Virus record (IMG/VR): IMGVR_UViG_3300035698_001790
Location: 1-22,551 of that record
Strand: one strand, 5' to 3'
Length of the DNA: 22,551 nt
Source of the DNA: a virus
Position numbers and translations under genes: made by a program. The notes under the pieces were generated by a model. That model saw nothing but the letters and a program-made list of their open reading frames with translations. It ran no database searches and was not told the origin of the DNA. Positions 15,460-22,551 of this stretch are shown one piece after another (the stretch's first letter is position 1; every line of letters begins with the position of its first letter).

Positions 15460-16050
15460 TTATTTAGTTTGGGTTTCTTCTTCTGGGGTCCAAAGATCTT
15501 CATATAACATAGCCATATTATCATTGTCGAACTTTTTGCGGGTGCTTTCTCCCGCCATCTTATACTCTGCGGGAGTGTTTTTGCCCCCCACACCACTATT
15601 TTTATTAGTTTGGCGAGTAATGTGCTTGTCATCAGGCTTAAACACTTTTGGTTTATAGTCCACTTCATGTTTTAGTTCAAACTGATCAGGGACATCGGGA
15701 GAGAACGTGTCTTTGTCGGCAATATCGATCATATCGGTCGAAACCGTAAACGAATTCGTTATTCTACCCCCTCCTGTGTCTCCTCCGACAGTAACGACAA
15801 CGTTATCAGAAGTCTTGTGTTGATTGCCCCCAGAAACACCAGATAGCTTATCTCCAACTTGAATTACTTTAATGTTTAGTCCGCCACTCACCAATTCATC
15901 GAGTTCGTCCCTCATGACTGAAGGCATGGCTTTATAAGTTAGAGAGTTCTTATAATCCGGACGGAATTGAATCCAATCACCCGTAAGATAGCCTCCTACT
16001 TGATTTCTTCCAACGACTGATTCGAAAATTTTATCAAACTTCTTACCCAT
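15460..16050 (-). CDS. Unknown phage protein starting KKFDKIFESVV (196 aa)
   Basis: The N-terminus MGKKFDKIFESVV resembles the start of the divergent 635-residue protein (MKFDKLFKIVTEA). It is followed by GGYLTGDWIQFRPDYK and a SVMRDELDELVSGGLNIKVI segment, then VVTVGGDTGGGRITNSFTV. The layout suggests a small beta-barrel-like domain (residues 20-125) with a polar tail. I have an impression that similar proteins occur in other marine T4-like phages, but I cannot confirm it. IFE at 8-10 fits the (L/I)-X-E cleavage consensus of T4 gp21. It heads a two-gene leftward unit and its TAA overlaps the CTAAATA of the next gene. Function unknown. Confidence 0.7.
   Translation of the reverse strand: MGKKFDKIFESVVGRNQVGGYLTGDWIQFRPDYKNSLTYKAMPSVMRDELDELVSGGLNIKVIQVGDKLSGVSGGNQHKTSDNVVVTVGGDTGGGRITNSFTVSTDMIDIADKDTFSPDVPDQFELKHEVDYKPKVFKPDDKHITRQTNKNSGVGGKNTPAEYKMAGESTRKKFDNDNMAMLYEDLWTPEEETQTK
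15461..15467 (-). promoter_or_regulatory. Late-promoter-like CTAAATA
   Basis: CTAAATA on the minus strand lies five bases before the ATG at 15455 and overlaps the AAA-TAA end of the 196-residue gene. Confidence 0.6.
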
Positions 16051-16055
16051 ATTGA

Positions 16056-16062
16056 TATTTAG
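16056..16062 (-). promoter_or_regulatory. Late-promoter-like CTAAATA (divergent pair, left)
   Basis: CTAAATA on the minus strand lies five bases (TCAAT) before the ATG of the 196-residue gene. It faces away from the ATAAATA at 16075-16081, 12 bases apart. Confidence 0.6.
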
Positions 16063-16074
16063 TAGTTTAATGCG

Positions 16075-16081
16075 ATAAATA
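16075..16081 (+). promoter_or_regulatory. Late-promoter-like ATAAATA (divergent pair, right)
   Basis: ATAAATA lies five bases before the ATG of the 635-residue gene. A perfect T4 octamer TATAAATA also occurs at 16080-16087 but runs into the start codon, so the first element with the standard spacing is preferred. Confidence 0.6.
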
Positions 16082-16086
16082 TAAAT

Positions 16087-17994
16087 ATGAAGTTCGATAA
16101 ACTGTTCAAGATTGTAACGGAAGCAAAAGGCACGGAACCGGGACGTAGATTACACGCTGCCAAAAATGCTGCGGGTCCTGCGGGAGTGGTGTCTGGTCCA
16201 ATTGGGAAGTCTGATAATTTCGAATTGCAAACTCCAATTAAGCGTTGGGATTTTGACCCGACGGCGGATAGAAAAACCACTGCGGGCATTAAAGCTGCGA
16301 ATAAGGCATATTCTGGTATGTTTACGACTTTGGATAATGGGTTTTCCCTACTGAAGAACGATGACACCTTCATTCCCGCAATTGATGGCATTTCCAAAAA
16401 GTTCGATAGGAAGAGAGAAGGATACAAAAACATTATAATGGGAACCGACCCAGAGTCAGGGAAAGACACCATCACGAAATACGATGAGGAGTCCAAGCTC
16501 GAAAGTTTGGAGAGATCTGTTTCCAAGTATCGGGGAGAAACCGAAAATACGAGAATGGTAGTTCGCCAACTACAAAGAGAAGTAGATGCCATCGACATGC
16601 CAAAAATGGCAAGACGAAATTTAGAATCTGAAATCGGAACCTTAAAGGCCGAGGTAGACGCAACCGAAAAGTATTTTAAAGATGAGAAAGTGTCTAATCT
16701 ATATGGGGAATACCGGAAATTAGATGCCGAGGCCAAAAAGCACTTAGAACGATTAGCGAATTTTAAAAGAGATCTGCCGATCTCGAAAACTCCCGAAAAG
16801 GTGAAATTAAACATGAATCGGGCTAGACTCGACCTGAAAGAAGTCCAACAAGAGATGGGAGAAAAACGGTTCAATAAAATTCGAGGATTGTTCAAGACCG
16901 TATTGTCCAATCAGGATAAACTGACTCGGAGAATGGCGACCCTCTCCCACGCAGAGGCGGGTCCTAGCACCAGAGCAGAAAAGACAGCCAAGTTGGAAGA
17001 ACAGCAGGCGAAATTCGATAAACTAACAGACAAGCTACATACCAATGAGAGCGACCTGAGTGATCTCACAGATAGGGTCAACCAAATCGGAGAACAAAAC
17101 GTTGCAAACAATGAAGTGGCAATGAGACAGTTCATTGACCAAGTGTTAATGAGTGCCAATAAGATTAAAGATGACATCGACGAAGAAATCGCGGCGTATT
17201 CTAGTGCAAACGAAGCTGTAACCCCAGAAGACCCAAATTGGATCGATACTCCAACAACACTAAAACAAAAGCAGTCGATGATCGGAGCTTTGGCAGAAAA
17301 CAGCACAAATAATCCACTGATTGCGTATTTAGATACTATCGTCCGTAGAAATTATGAACTCCCGCCCAATTCTGCATCTGCATACAACCCCGAAACAAAG
17401 TCATTTGATGTTTCATCATTGACGGGCACAAAAGATCTACAATCAAGAGAATTTGACAAAAACACGAACATAACATCGATGAGAGATTACAATAGTCTCC
17501 CATTTGTGAGAATGATGAATGTATTTTCAACCTCTAAAACTCCAAAAATGTCGCTTAAGGGATCTGATGCGGATGTGAGTGTTGACCTTGGAAACTTGGA
17601 AAAAATCAATAAGATATTCATGGGAATCTTCTCAGCATTCTCATATACATCTGGACCGATGGAAGACGCCATCTCTAAGGACGCATGGGAAAAGCCCCAA
17701 AACAAAAACAAGATGAAAAAATTGGTATTTGACATGGGACTTGGGCCTGCAAGCACTGGCACACTCGTTCAAATGATAAATAGACCGTGGAGTGTCACAA
17801 AATCTAAATTGAACTCATTTCGCCAGTTACAGGCAACCCTCGATAGCGAAACTAAAAGATTCTATAATAAAAATGATCCGGCGGCAAATACAGCAGTCGC
17901 AGAATCATTCGACACATACGTTGCCAGACTTTTGAAAACCACTAAATATGATGAGGACAGGCTCAAAGTTGGTCTAATGGAAATATTTGGATAA
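16087..17994 (+). CDS. Large coiled-coil protein (635 aa), possible internal/scaffold or tail protein
   Basis: I do not recognise a family. The N-terminus MKFDKLFKIVTEA resembles capsid-targeting sequences of T4 internal proteins (for example MKTYQEFIAEA). Residues about 25-50 are Gly/Ala/Pro rich. Residues about 135-380 are charged heptad-like coiled coil (LESLERSVSKYRGETENTR, RRNLESEIGTLKAEVDATEK, KLTDKLHTNESDLSDLTDRV). Residues about 400-635 appear globular (DYNSLPFVRMMNVFSTSK, KLVFDMGLGPASTGTLVQM). Its TAA shares a base with the ATG of gp25 (TAATG), which ties it to the baseplate operon. A scaffold, internal head protein or tail-assembly chaperone are all possible. Confidence 0.75.
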   Translation: MKFDKLFKIVTEAKGTEPGRRLHAAKNAAGPAGVVSGPIGKSDNFELQTPIKRWDFDPTADRKTTAGIKAANKAYSGMFTTLDNGFSLLKNDDTFIPAIDGISKKFDRKREGYKNIIMGTDPESGKDTITKYDEESKLESLERSVSKYRGETENTRMVVRQLQREVDAIDMPKMARRNLESEIGTLKAEVDATEKYFKDEKVSNLYGEYRKLDAEAKKHLERLANFKRDLPISKTPEKVKLNMNRARLDLKEVQQEMGEKRFNKIRGLFKTVLSNQDKLTRRMATLSHAEAGPSTRAEKTAKLEEQQAKFDKLTDKLHTNESDLSDLTDRVNQIGEQNVANNEVAMRQFIDQVLMSANKIKDDIDEEIAAYSSANEAVTPEDPNWIDTPTTLKQKQSMIGALAENSTNNPLIAYLDTIVRRNYELPPNSASAYNPETKSFDVSSLTGTKDLQSREFDKNTNITSMRDYNSLPFVRMMNVFSTSKTPKMSLKGSDADVSVDLGNLEKINKIFMGIFSAFSYTSGPMEDAISKDAWEKPQNKNKMKKLVFDMGLGPASTGTLVQMINRPWSVTKSKLNSFRQLQATLDSETKRFYNKNDPAANTAVAESFDTYVARLLKTTKYDEDRLKVGLMEIFG

Positions 17995-18479
17995 TGAGTA
18001 TTAAACTAAAAACGCTTCAAGCACCGACCCAAACAGAAGATTCTCTCCAAAAGGATTATCTCTATAAGGACGTTGCCTTTGACCTGTCATCTGATGTGTC
18101 CTTCAACAATCAGTTGAATAAGATTGAATATTTGAATGATGTTCTGCCCCTCTATGACATTGAGGCTGTAAAGAATAGTGTAAAGACTGCATTTCTGACA
18201 GCGCCGGGTCAAAAGATCTTAAACCCCACATATGGGGTAGATCTGAGGCAATATGTGTTTGAACCTGTCGATGAGTTCACCGCAGATATCATAAAAGATG
18301 ACATTTCTGTGAAACTTCCCCAGATGGAGCCGAGAACAACTCTTGTGAATGTTGAGGTCATTGGTGATGAAGATGCCCAAACATATTACATTTTTATGCA
18401 AATAGATGTGCCATCTTTGAATGTCTATGGACTATCTCTAAAATCCGAACTCAATTCTACAGGATATACAATCGCATAA
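17994..18479 (+). CDS. gp25: Baseplate wedge protein, T4 gp25-like
   Basis: A 161-residue member of the gp25/GpW family of contractile-tail baseplates. It shows DIEAVKNSVKTAFLTAPGQK (55-74), YGVDLRQYVFEP (80-91) and the diagnostic EPR (112-114) followed by TTLVNVEV. T4 gp25 has 132 residues; here a 45-residue N-terminal extension (KTLQAPTQTEDSL onward) is added. gp25 forms the core bundle of the wedge with gp6 and gp53 and contacts the sheath, nucleating contraction. The next gene, gp6-like, confirms the assignment. Translation is coupled to the upstream gene by TAATG. Confidence 0.93.
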   Translation: MSIKLKTLQAPTQTEDSLQKDYLYKDVAFDLSSDVSFNNQLNKIEYLNDVLPLYDIEAVKNSVKTAFLTAPGQKILNPTYGVDLRQYVFEPVDEFTADIIKDDISVKLPQMEPRTTLVNVEVIGDEDAQTYYIFMQIDVPSLNVYGLSLKSELNSTGYTIA

Positions 18480-18480
18480 G

Positions 18481-18487
18481 TTAAATA
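18481..18487 (+). promoter_or_regulatory. Late-promoter-like TTAAATA
   Basis: TTAAATA lies seven bases before the ATG of the gp6-like gene, in the 15-base gap after gp25. Confidence 0.6.
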
Positions 18488-18494
18488 TTTCAAG

Positions 18495-20303
18495 ATGAGC
18501 AACCAAAGTCTTGAATATAACCTACCAAATGACGCTTATGTGAACTTTGACGCCACGGCATTGAAGTCATTCATGATTGAGCAACTGAATAATGGGGGTA
18601 GGTTTACTGATCAAAATTATGAGGGTAGTAACCTATCGTCATTGATTGATATCTTAGCATATTACACTCATGTGCTGATGTTTTACTTAAATCAAACATC
18701 ATCAGAGTCCATGTTCTCTCAAGCCACAATCTACGAGAATATGAACAAGATTGTCAAATTGATTGACTATAAGCCAACCGGACTTCAGACATCCTTATCC
18801 CCAATCAATTGTGTAGCATCTGACTCTTTAACACTAGGAAGTTACAACATCAGAAAGTATAGTTATTTTTTGGTAGATAATGTCCAGTATACGTTCATTG
18901 CGGATCAAACATTTGAGAAAACTATAGAGACAACAGAATCCATCGATGCTATAAACGATACGGCAATTATGTATCAGGGCGTCGTCTCGGAATATCCAAC
19001 ATATACTGCGGAGGGTATTGAATTTGAGACTCTTCCAATTGTAATAGACAACTTAGTAGACACAAAGGACACTCGGTTTATATCCCATGGAACTATCAGC
19101 GTATATGTTAAAGAGGTGGACACCGATACTTGGTATGAGTATTCGGCGGTTGACAATCTCTTTCTATCTACTTCTGTTGATCGAGTATTTGACGCAAGGC
19201 TTAATGAGTATGGGCACTATGAGATCAAATTTGGCAGTGGCTTATTTGGAAAGCAAGTGGATGCTGGGGATGAAGTTGCGGTGTTTTATATTTTGAGTGA
19301 TGGAGATAAGGGCATTATTAGTAAGAATGCTATCAATGGCAACAAGTTATTCGTATATAATAGTCGTAAGTTTAATGAGATTTACGATGATGTTAATTCC
19401 CTCTTATCAACACAGATCGATAGCACATATTCACAATATCTCACATTCAATAACCCATCAAACTCCACCATTATTCAAAATGCTGAAGATGTTGATGGAA
19501 TTCGGGGAAATGTTCCAACCTTCTTATCATCTCAATTGAGACTTGTAACAGAACATGATTATGAGGTTTACTTGAAGAAGAGTATCCCTAATGTTCTCAA
19601 TGATGTGAAGGTTGTCAACAACCAGACATTCATCTCTGGATATATCGACTATTTCTATAAGATTTGCGTCGATCCAAACAAAGTGAATAGGGTCATATTG
19701 AATCAGGTGAACTTTGCAGACTCCTGCGACTTCAATAATATCAATGTCTTTGTGGTTCCGACCTTTCTCTTACAGGAAGAACAATATCCTGAGTTTGTGT
19801 CAAATAGCTTCAAAACCATGATCAAAACTATCACAAACGATAAGAAGATGATCAGTAATGAGGTTGTTGTGAGAGATCCTATTTATACTGCTCTGGATGT
19901 CGGATTTACCAACCTTACAGTTGAAAAGAGTGTCTATAGTGACACAAAATTAACAATAGTCCGGGAGAAAAATAATAAAGTTAGTAAGGAGACCCTCAAA
20001 AAGCAAGTATCGGACATTATCGTTGACTATTTCGACCCTTCGAATATAACCCTTGGGCAGAAAATTGATACCAGTCAGATATCCTCCGATATCTTGAGTT
20101 TGGTGGGTGTTCAGAACGTGAAAACATTTAACTCAAAGGAAAATATCTATTTCACGGGAGTTTCATTCGTGGCCTGGAACCCCATGTTTGAAGGCGTTGA
20201 TGAAGAATTGATAAATCAGACTACGACCTTACCATATTTCAAATTTCCATACTTTTATAGACCTACGACTCTGATAAACAGAATAGAAGTCCTTGACGAA
20301 TAA
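18495..20303 (+). CDS. gp6: Baseplate wedge protein, T4 gp6-like
   Basis: A 602-residue protein (T4 gp6 has 660). The N-terminal region 37-95 (FTDQNYEGSNLSSLIDILA, then YLNQTSSESMFSQATI and KIVKLIDYKP) is characteristic of gp6/J-type wedge proteins, where it joins gp25. A middle domain (about 190-270) holds YGHYEIKFGSGLFGK, the strand-loop found in this family. The 330-400 region (VDGIRGNVPTFLSSQLRLVT then DYEVYLKK) is also typical. gp6 dimers link the wedges into the iris ring around the central hub. It sits after gp25 as in many T4-like phages, and its stop shares a base with the next ATG. Confidence 0.93.
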   Translation: MSNQSLEYNLPNDAYVNFDATALKSFMIEQLNNGGRFTDQNYEGSNLSSLIDILAYYTHVLMFYLNQTSSESMFSQATIYENMNKIVKLIDYKPTGLQTSLSPINCVASDSLTLGSYNIRKYSYFLVDNVQYTFIADQTFEKTIETTESIDAINDTAIMYQGVVSEYPTYTAEGIEFETLPIVIDNLVDTKDTRFISHGTISVYVKEVDTDTWYEYSAVDNLFLSTSVDRVFDARLNEYGHYEIKFGSGLFGKQVDAGDEVAVFYILSDGDKGIISKNAINGNKLFVYNSRKFNEIYDDVNSLLSTQIDSTYSQYLTFNNPSNSTIIQNAEDVDGIRGNVPTFLSSQLRLVTEHDYEVYLKKSIPNVLNDVKVVNNQTFISGYIDYFYKICVDPNKVNRVILNQVNFADSCDFNNINVFVVPTFLLQEEQYPEFVSNSFKTMIKTITNDKKMISNEVVVRDPIYTALDVGFTNLTVEKSVYSDTKLTIVREKNNKVSKETLKKQVSDIIVDYFDPSNITLGQKIDTSQISSDILSLVGVQNVKTFNSKENIYFTGVSFVAWNPMFEGVDEELINQTTTLPYFKFPYFYRPTTLINRIEVLDE

Positions 20304-22540
20304 TGAGCACAACCTATATCAATTTTTCCGCTATTGATTTTACAGGACTGGATTCTCTGTCCTCGTATGCAATTTCCCTGACACCTCTGAGATTTATTCC
20401 AGATTTGGACATAACCGACAAAACTTATAGGTATTTGTGGAACTTTGGAGATGGAACAATTTCTAAATCCTTTTCGGCCTCGAAATATTATGAGTTTCCG
20501 GGAATTTACCCTATCGAACTCGTAATATATAATTGTGATAATAATGCAGAGATATCAAGCGTCACAAAAAATATAACCGTATATGACTACATCCCATATA
20601 CATTGTCACTGGGTGGTTTGTCGTCTTGGGAGTTTCCGATTGGACAAATAACAGGTCCGATTGAAGTTACCGCATCTTATCCCCTATATCAACCGACAAC
20701 GTCGATATATTGCTCTGTCTCGGGTTCTGGTAGTAATAACTATTGGAATATCAACGATAAGAAGTATTCACACTTAGACAATTTTTATGCTTACTATGAT
20801 ACCCAATATAACTATTCGTTATCTGCGGCCCAATATACACCAGTAGAAAAGATCACAATAATCCCAACTCCAATATACGCAAAACAATCCGGTGACAATA
20901 TTGTAGAGTGTTTATCAACCGTAGACGGATCGCAATTGGTCGGTTATAGAGGTCTCAAAGATGTCTATTATAAGGATGATGTGGTATCGGATTTAGTATT
21001 TCTCAAATTCTTCTTTGATAAAACTGGGACTATCGTTCCCTCTGTAAAGTTAAGTAGCCCATATCTGAATAATCTAGGTTTGACTCTCTCCGCAACGGTC
21101 GTTGATAACTCCCCAGTTGAGCTTTCAATAACTTCAAATGGTGTCGATGGAGAAGGAGTTGAAATTGATGCTTTTAACATAAATCGGATTAAGTTCTTCA
21201 ATACTAGAATTCCGTTTGTCATTAAATTGAAAGATCCGAATTGGTTCTCCATTAAGAATCTCGACACGATTTCATTAACTGACATAACATTCTCATTGTC
21301 TGGTATTGATCACGATTCGATATTATCATCGGAACAAACACAATATTTATTGAATGAAGATGGAGACGTTGTGTATGTGTTTGGTGGAACATACTTCCTA
21401 GATTCGTGTTTTGAATTTTTTACGACCGAGACAGGAGAAATCTTTACGACCGAGACAGGAGAAATCTTTACGACTGGGGCGGGAAATAATATATATACTT
21501 CTGAGTTGTCGGCGTGTAAATACCAGATTGGATCATTGAATCCCACATTGTCTTCCGTTGATGCTGGAGGCGTATTCCGGGGATATATCGAATTCCCATT
21601 GTTATCTGGATCTGCCTTATATCAAAATATTCAACTCATGGCAAGTGTGACACTTACAAGTGATACACTCATTACATATTCTTTGGAGGGCCAAACTAGC
21701 CTATTCGACGTATATTCATCCAAGTATTTTGACATGTATAAGAAGTTTGAAGACTTCGACGCGGGCCAGACGATTAAAGATCTCCGATTTCAAGAAACCT
21801 TATTAGATAAGGAGGTTTTATTTGACGATTTCATTGGACAGATATTGGGAACCGAAACTTCAACTTACGACACAATCGGGAAGAAATTATACGAAAAAAT
21901 ATCAAATTTTGTGCAAAACACACAGGACGTTGATAAATGTAATGTCGATGGTCTCCATTCTCTCGCGGAATATTTGGGATATGACGACAGTGGCGAAGAA
22001 CAGTATATATATCCAACATCAATAAAACGGTGGATGGATCTATTTTCTATTACAGGGTCAAAGCTCATTGGAGTTACAAATAAATTCAATCAGAATCTAG
22101 ACATTAAGGGAAGGTCCACTAAAGTTGAATATGGTAAGAATATCGGAGACTTAATAGATCCCGACACATATGTCGTGGGTATTGATGTCCCAATCGTGGC
22201 ATTAGAGAAATTTAGCAACACATACACACTTTTAAATACCCACCAACCACTATCAGCCACCGGGACTTCTACTTACCCATTATCAGACTACGATGCAACT
22301 TGGGGTTGGCCTCTAGTATTACCATCTGATTTTGAATTTGTGGATATTTCGAAATATTATCTGTTCTTTGCATATGATGATCAGATTGATGAAACCATCA
22401 CGGACGGAGTTATTGATTTTGTGAATACGCAAACGACTGTCACCCCATATGCGACGCAAGAAGATCTGAGTAGCAGAAATGGAATATTTGAAAATATTAT
22501 ACTCGATACCCTCTATCAATCGCTGAGTCTCATTAAATAA
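20303..22540 (+). CDS. Large PKD-domain baseplate/tail protein in the gp7 position (745 aa)
   Basis: A PKD-like domain lies at residues 40-97 (YRYLWNFGDGTISK, then EFPGIYPIELVIYN). Beta-rich segments fill 100-360. A short 8-residue repeat (FTTETGEI twice, then FTTGAGN) lies around 373-394. The C-terminal 250 residues change character, from VLFDDFIGQILGTE through KLYEKISNFVQNTQDVDKCN to YDATWGWPLVLPSDFEF, and look like a conserved globular domain of its own. I do not recognise the whole protein. TAATG coupling to gp6 and a position equivalent to T4 gene 7 make a wedge-associated role likely, but similarity to gp7 is not visible. Confidence 0.7.
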   Translation: MSTTYINFSAIDFTGLDSLSSYAISLTPLRFIPDLDITDKTYRYLWNFGDGTISKSFSASKYYEFPGIYPIELVIYNCDNNAEISSVTKNITVYDYIPYTLSLGGLSSWEFPIGQITGPIEVTASYPLYQPTTSIYCSVSGSGSNNYWNINDKKYSHLDNFYAYYDTQYNYSLSAAQYTPVEKITIIPTPIYAKQSGDNIVECLSTVDGSQLVGYRGLKDVYYKDDVVSDLVFLKFFFDKTGTIVPSVKLSSPYLNNLGLTLSATVVDNSPVELSITSNGVDGEGVEIDAFNINRIKFFNTRIPFVIKLKDPNWFSIKNLDTISLTDITFSLSGIDHDSILSSEQTQYLLNEDGDVVYVFGGTYFLDSCFEFFTTETGEIFTTETGEIFTTGAGNNIYTSELSACKYQIGSLNPTLSSVDAGGVFRGYIEFPLLSGSALYQNIQLMASVTLTSDTLITYSLEGQTSLFDVYSSKYFDMYKKFEDFDAGQTIKDLRFQETLLDKEVLFDDFIGQILGTETSTYDTIGKKLYEKISNFVQNTQDVDKCNVDGLHSLAEYLGYDDSGEEQYIYPTSIKRWMDLFSITGSKLIGVTNKFNQNLDIKGRSTKVEYGKNIGDLIDPDTYVVGIDVPIVALEKFSNTYTLLNTHQPLSATGTSTYPLSDYDATWGWPLVLPSDFEFVDISKYYLFFAYDDQIDETITDGVIDFVNTQTTVTPYATQEDLSSRNGIFENIILDTLYQSLSLIK
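21419..21484 (+). repeat. 24-bp tandem repeat, two copies plus partial third
   Basis: Positions 21419-21442 and 21443-21466 are identical 24-base units, and 21467-21484 begins a third copy that has diverged. The repeat is in frame (8 codons, FTTETGEI) inside the PKD-domain protein and looks like a recent slippage expansion. Confidence 0.9.
22533..22539 (+). promoter_or_regulatory. Late-promoter-like TTAAATA
   Basis: TTAAATA overlaps the AAA-TAA end of the PKD-domain gene and lies five bases before an ATG at 22545, the same arrangement as before the starts at 11687, 15455 and 7606. Confidence 0.55.
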
Positions 22541-22544
22541 CATT

Positions 22545-22551
22545 ATGGCTA
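22545..22551 (+). CDS. Start of next gene (only first codons visible)
   Basis: ATGGCT (Met-Ala) begins four bases after the stop of the PKD-domain gene and is preceded by TTAAATA with a five-base spacer. The gene is inferred from this start context alone and its product cannot be known from the window. Confidence 0.5.

Noticed and set aside
14799-15668. Longer minus-strand reading frame (289 aa) extending the 218-residue gene upstream
   Set aside because: Its first 71 codons overlap the well-supported 196-residue gene in another frame, and the CTAAATA element and five-base spacer mark 15455 as the start.
16080-16087. Perfect T4 late octamer TATAAATA
   Set aside because: It runs into the start codon at 16087, which would place the transcription start inside the gene; the element five bases further upstream has the standard spacing.
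16059-16910. 283-aa open frame on the minus strand
   Set aside because: It is antisense to the 635-residue coiled-coil gene, has a Ser/Phe-rich composition typical of antisense translation, and has no start context or neighbours.
1-22551. tRNA genes, CRISPR arrays, insertion sequences, integrase or attachment sites
   Set aside because: None was seen on reading the window; coding density leaves no gap longer than a few dozen bases and no transposase or integrase motif was found.

Overview
The window looks like part of the genome of a T4-superfamily tailed phage (contractile-tail myovirus). It is AT-rich, packed almost without gaps, uses the standard bacterial code, and shows no tRNA, CRISPR array or insertion sequence. 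Three genes anchor this identification: a gp25-type baseplate wedge protein, a gp6-type baseplate wedge protein directly after it, and a gp44-type sliding-clamp-loader ATPase. Eleven gene starts are also preceded at a near-fixed distance by an NTAAATA element that resembles the T4 late promoter TATAAATA. The Ser/Thr-rich fibre proteins, PKD-like and lectin-like domains and sugar-nucleotide genes fit a marine or other environmental phage. The host cannot be read from the sequence.

Positions 1-11844, all on the minus strand, form a long run of virion genes read right to left. It starts with a small unknown protein and a 298-residue fibre built from 17-residue SNFLG-type repeats. Three very large unrecognised proteins follow (884, 747 and 587 aa), with a small PKD-like protein between the first two. 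After these come a tail-collar-domain protein, two fibre proteins sharing an N-terminal domain, a lectin-like protein, and a PKD-domain protein with a Ser/Thr tail that runs off the left edge. I infer that this block is the distal baseplate and host-recognition apparatus.

Positions 11879-14802, plus strand, form a compact operon of overlapping genes. It holds a small acidic protein, an epimerase/reductase of the NRS/ER type (the reductase half of UDP-rhamnose synthases), a small unknown protein, an RmlA-like sugar-1-phosphate nucleotidylyltransferase, and the gp44-like clamp loader. The sugar genes could make an activated deoxysugar for glycosylating virion or host surface, but the 4,6-dehydratase step is not in the window.

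Positions 14799-16050, minus strand, carry two unknown proteins that converge on the clamp loader. Positions 16087-22540, plus strand, carry a 635-residue coiled-coil protein, then gp25, gp6 and a 745-residue PKD-containing protein in the place where T4 has gp7. A further gene begins in the last seven bases. Three proteins around 14.8-18 kb have N-termini resembling T4 capsid-targeting sequences.

The feature most worth following up is the regulatory layout. NTAAATA lies 5-7 bases before the start codon of most transcription-unit heads, including two tightly back-to-back divergent pairs. If it works like the T4 late promoter, transcription would begin at or next to the start codon and the messages would be essentially leaderless.
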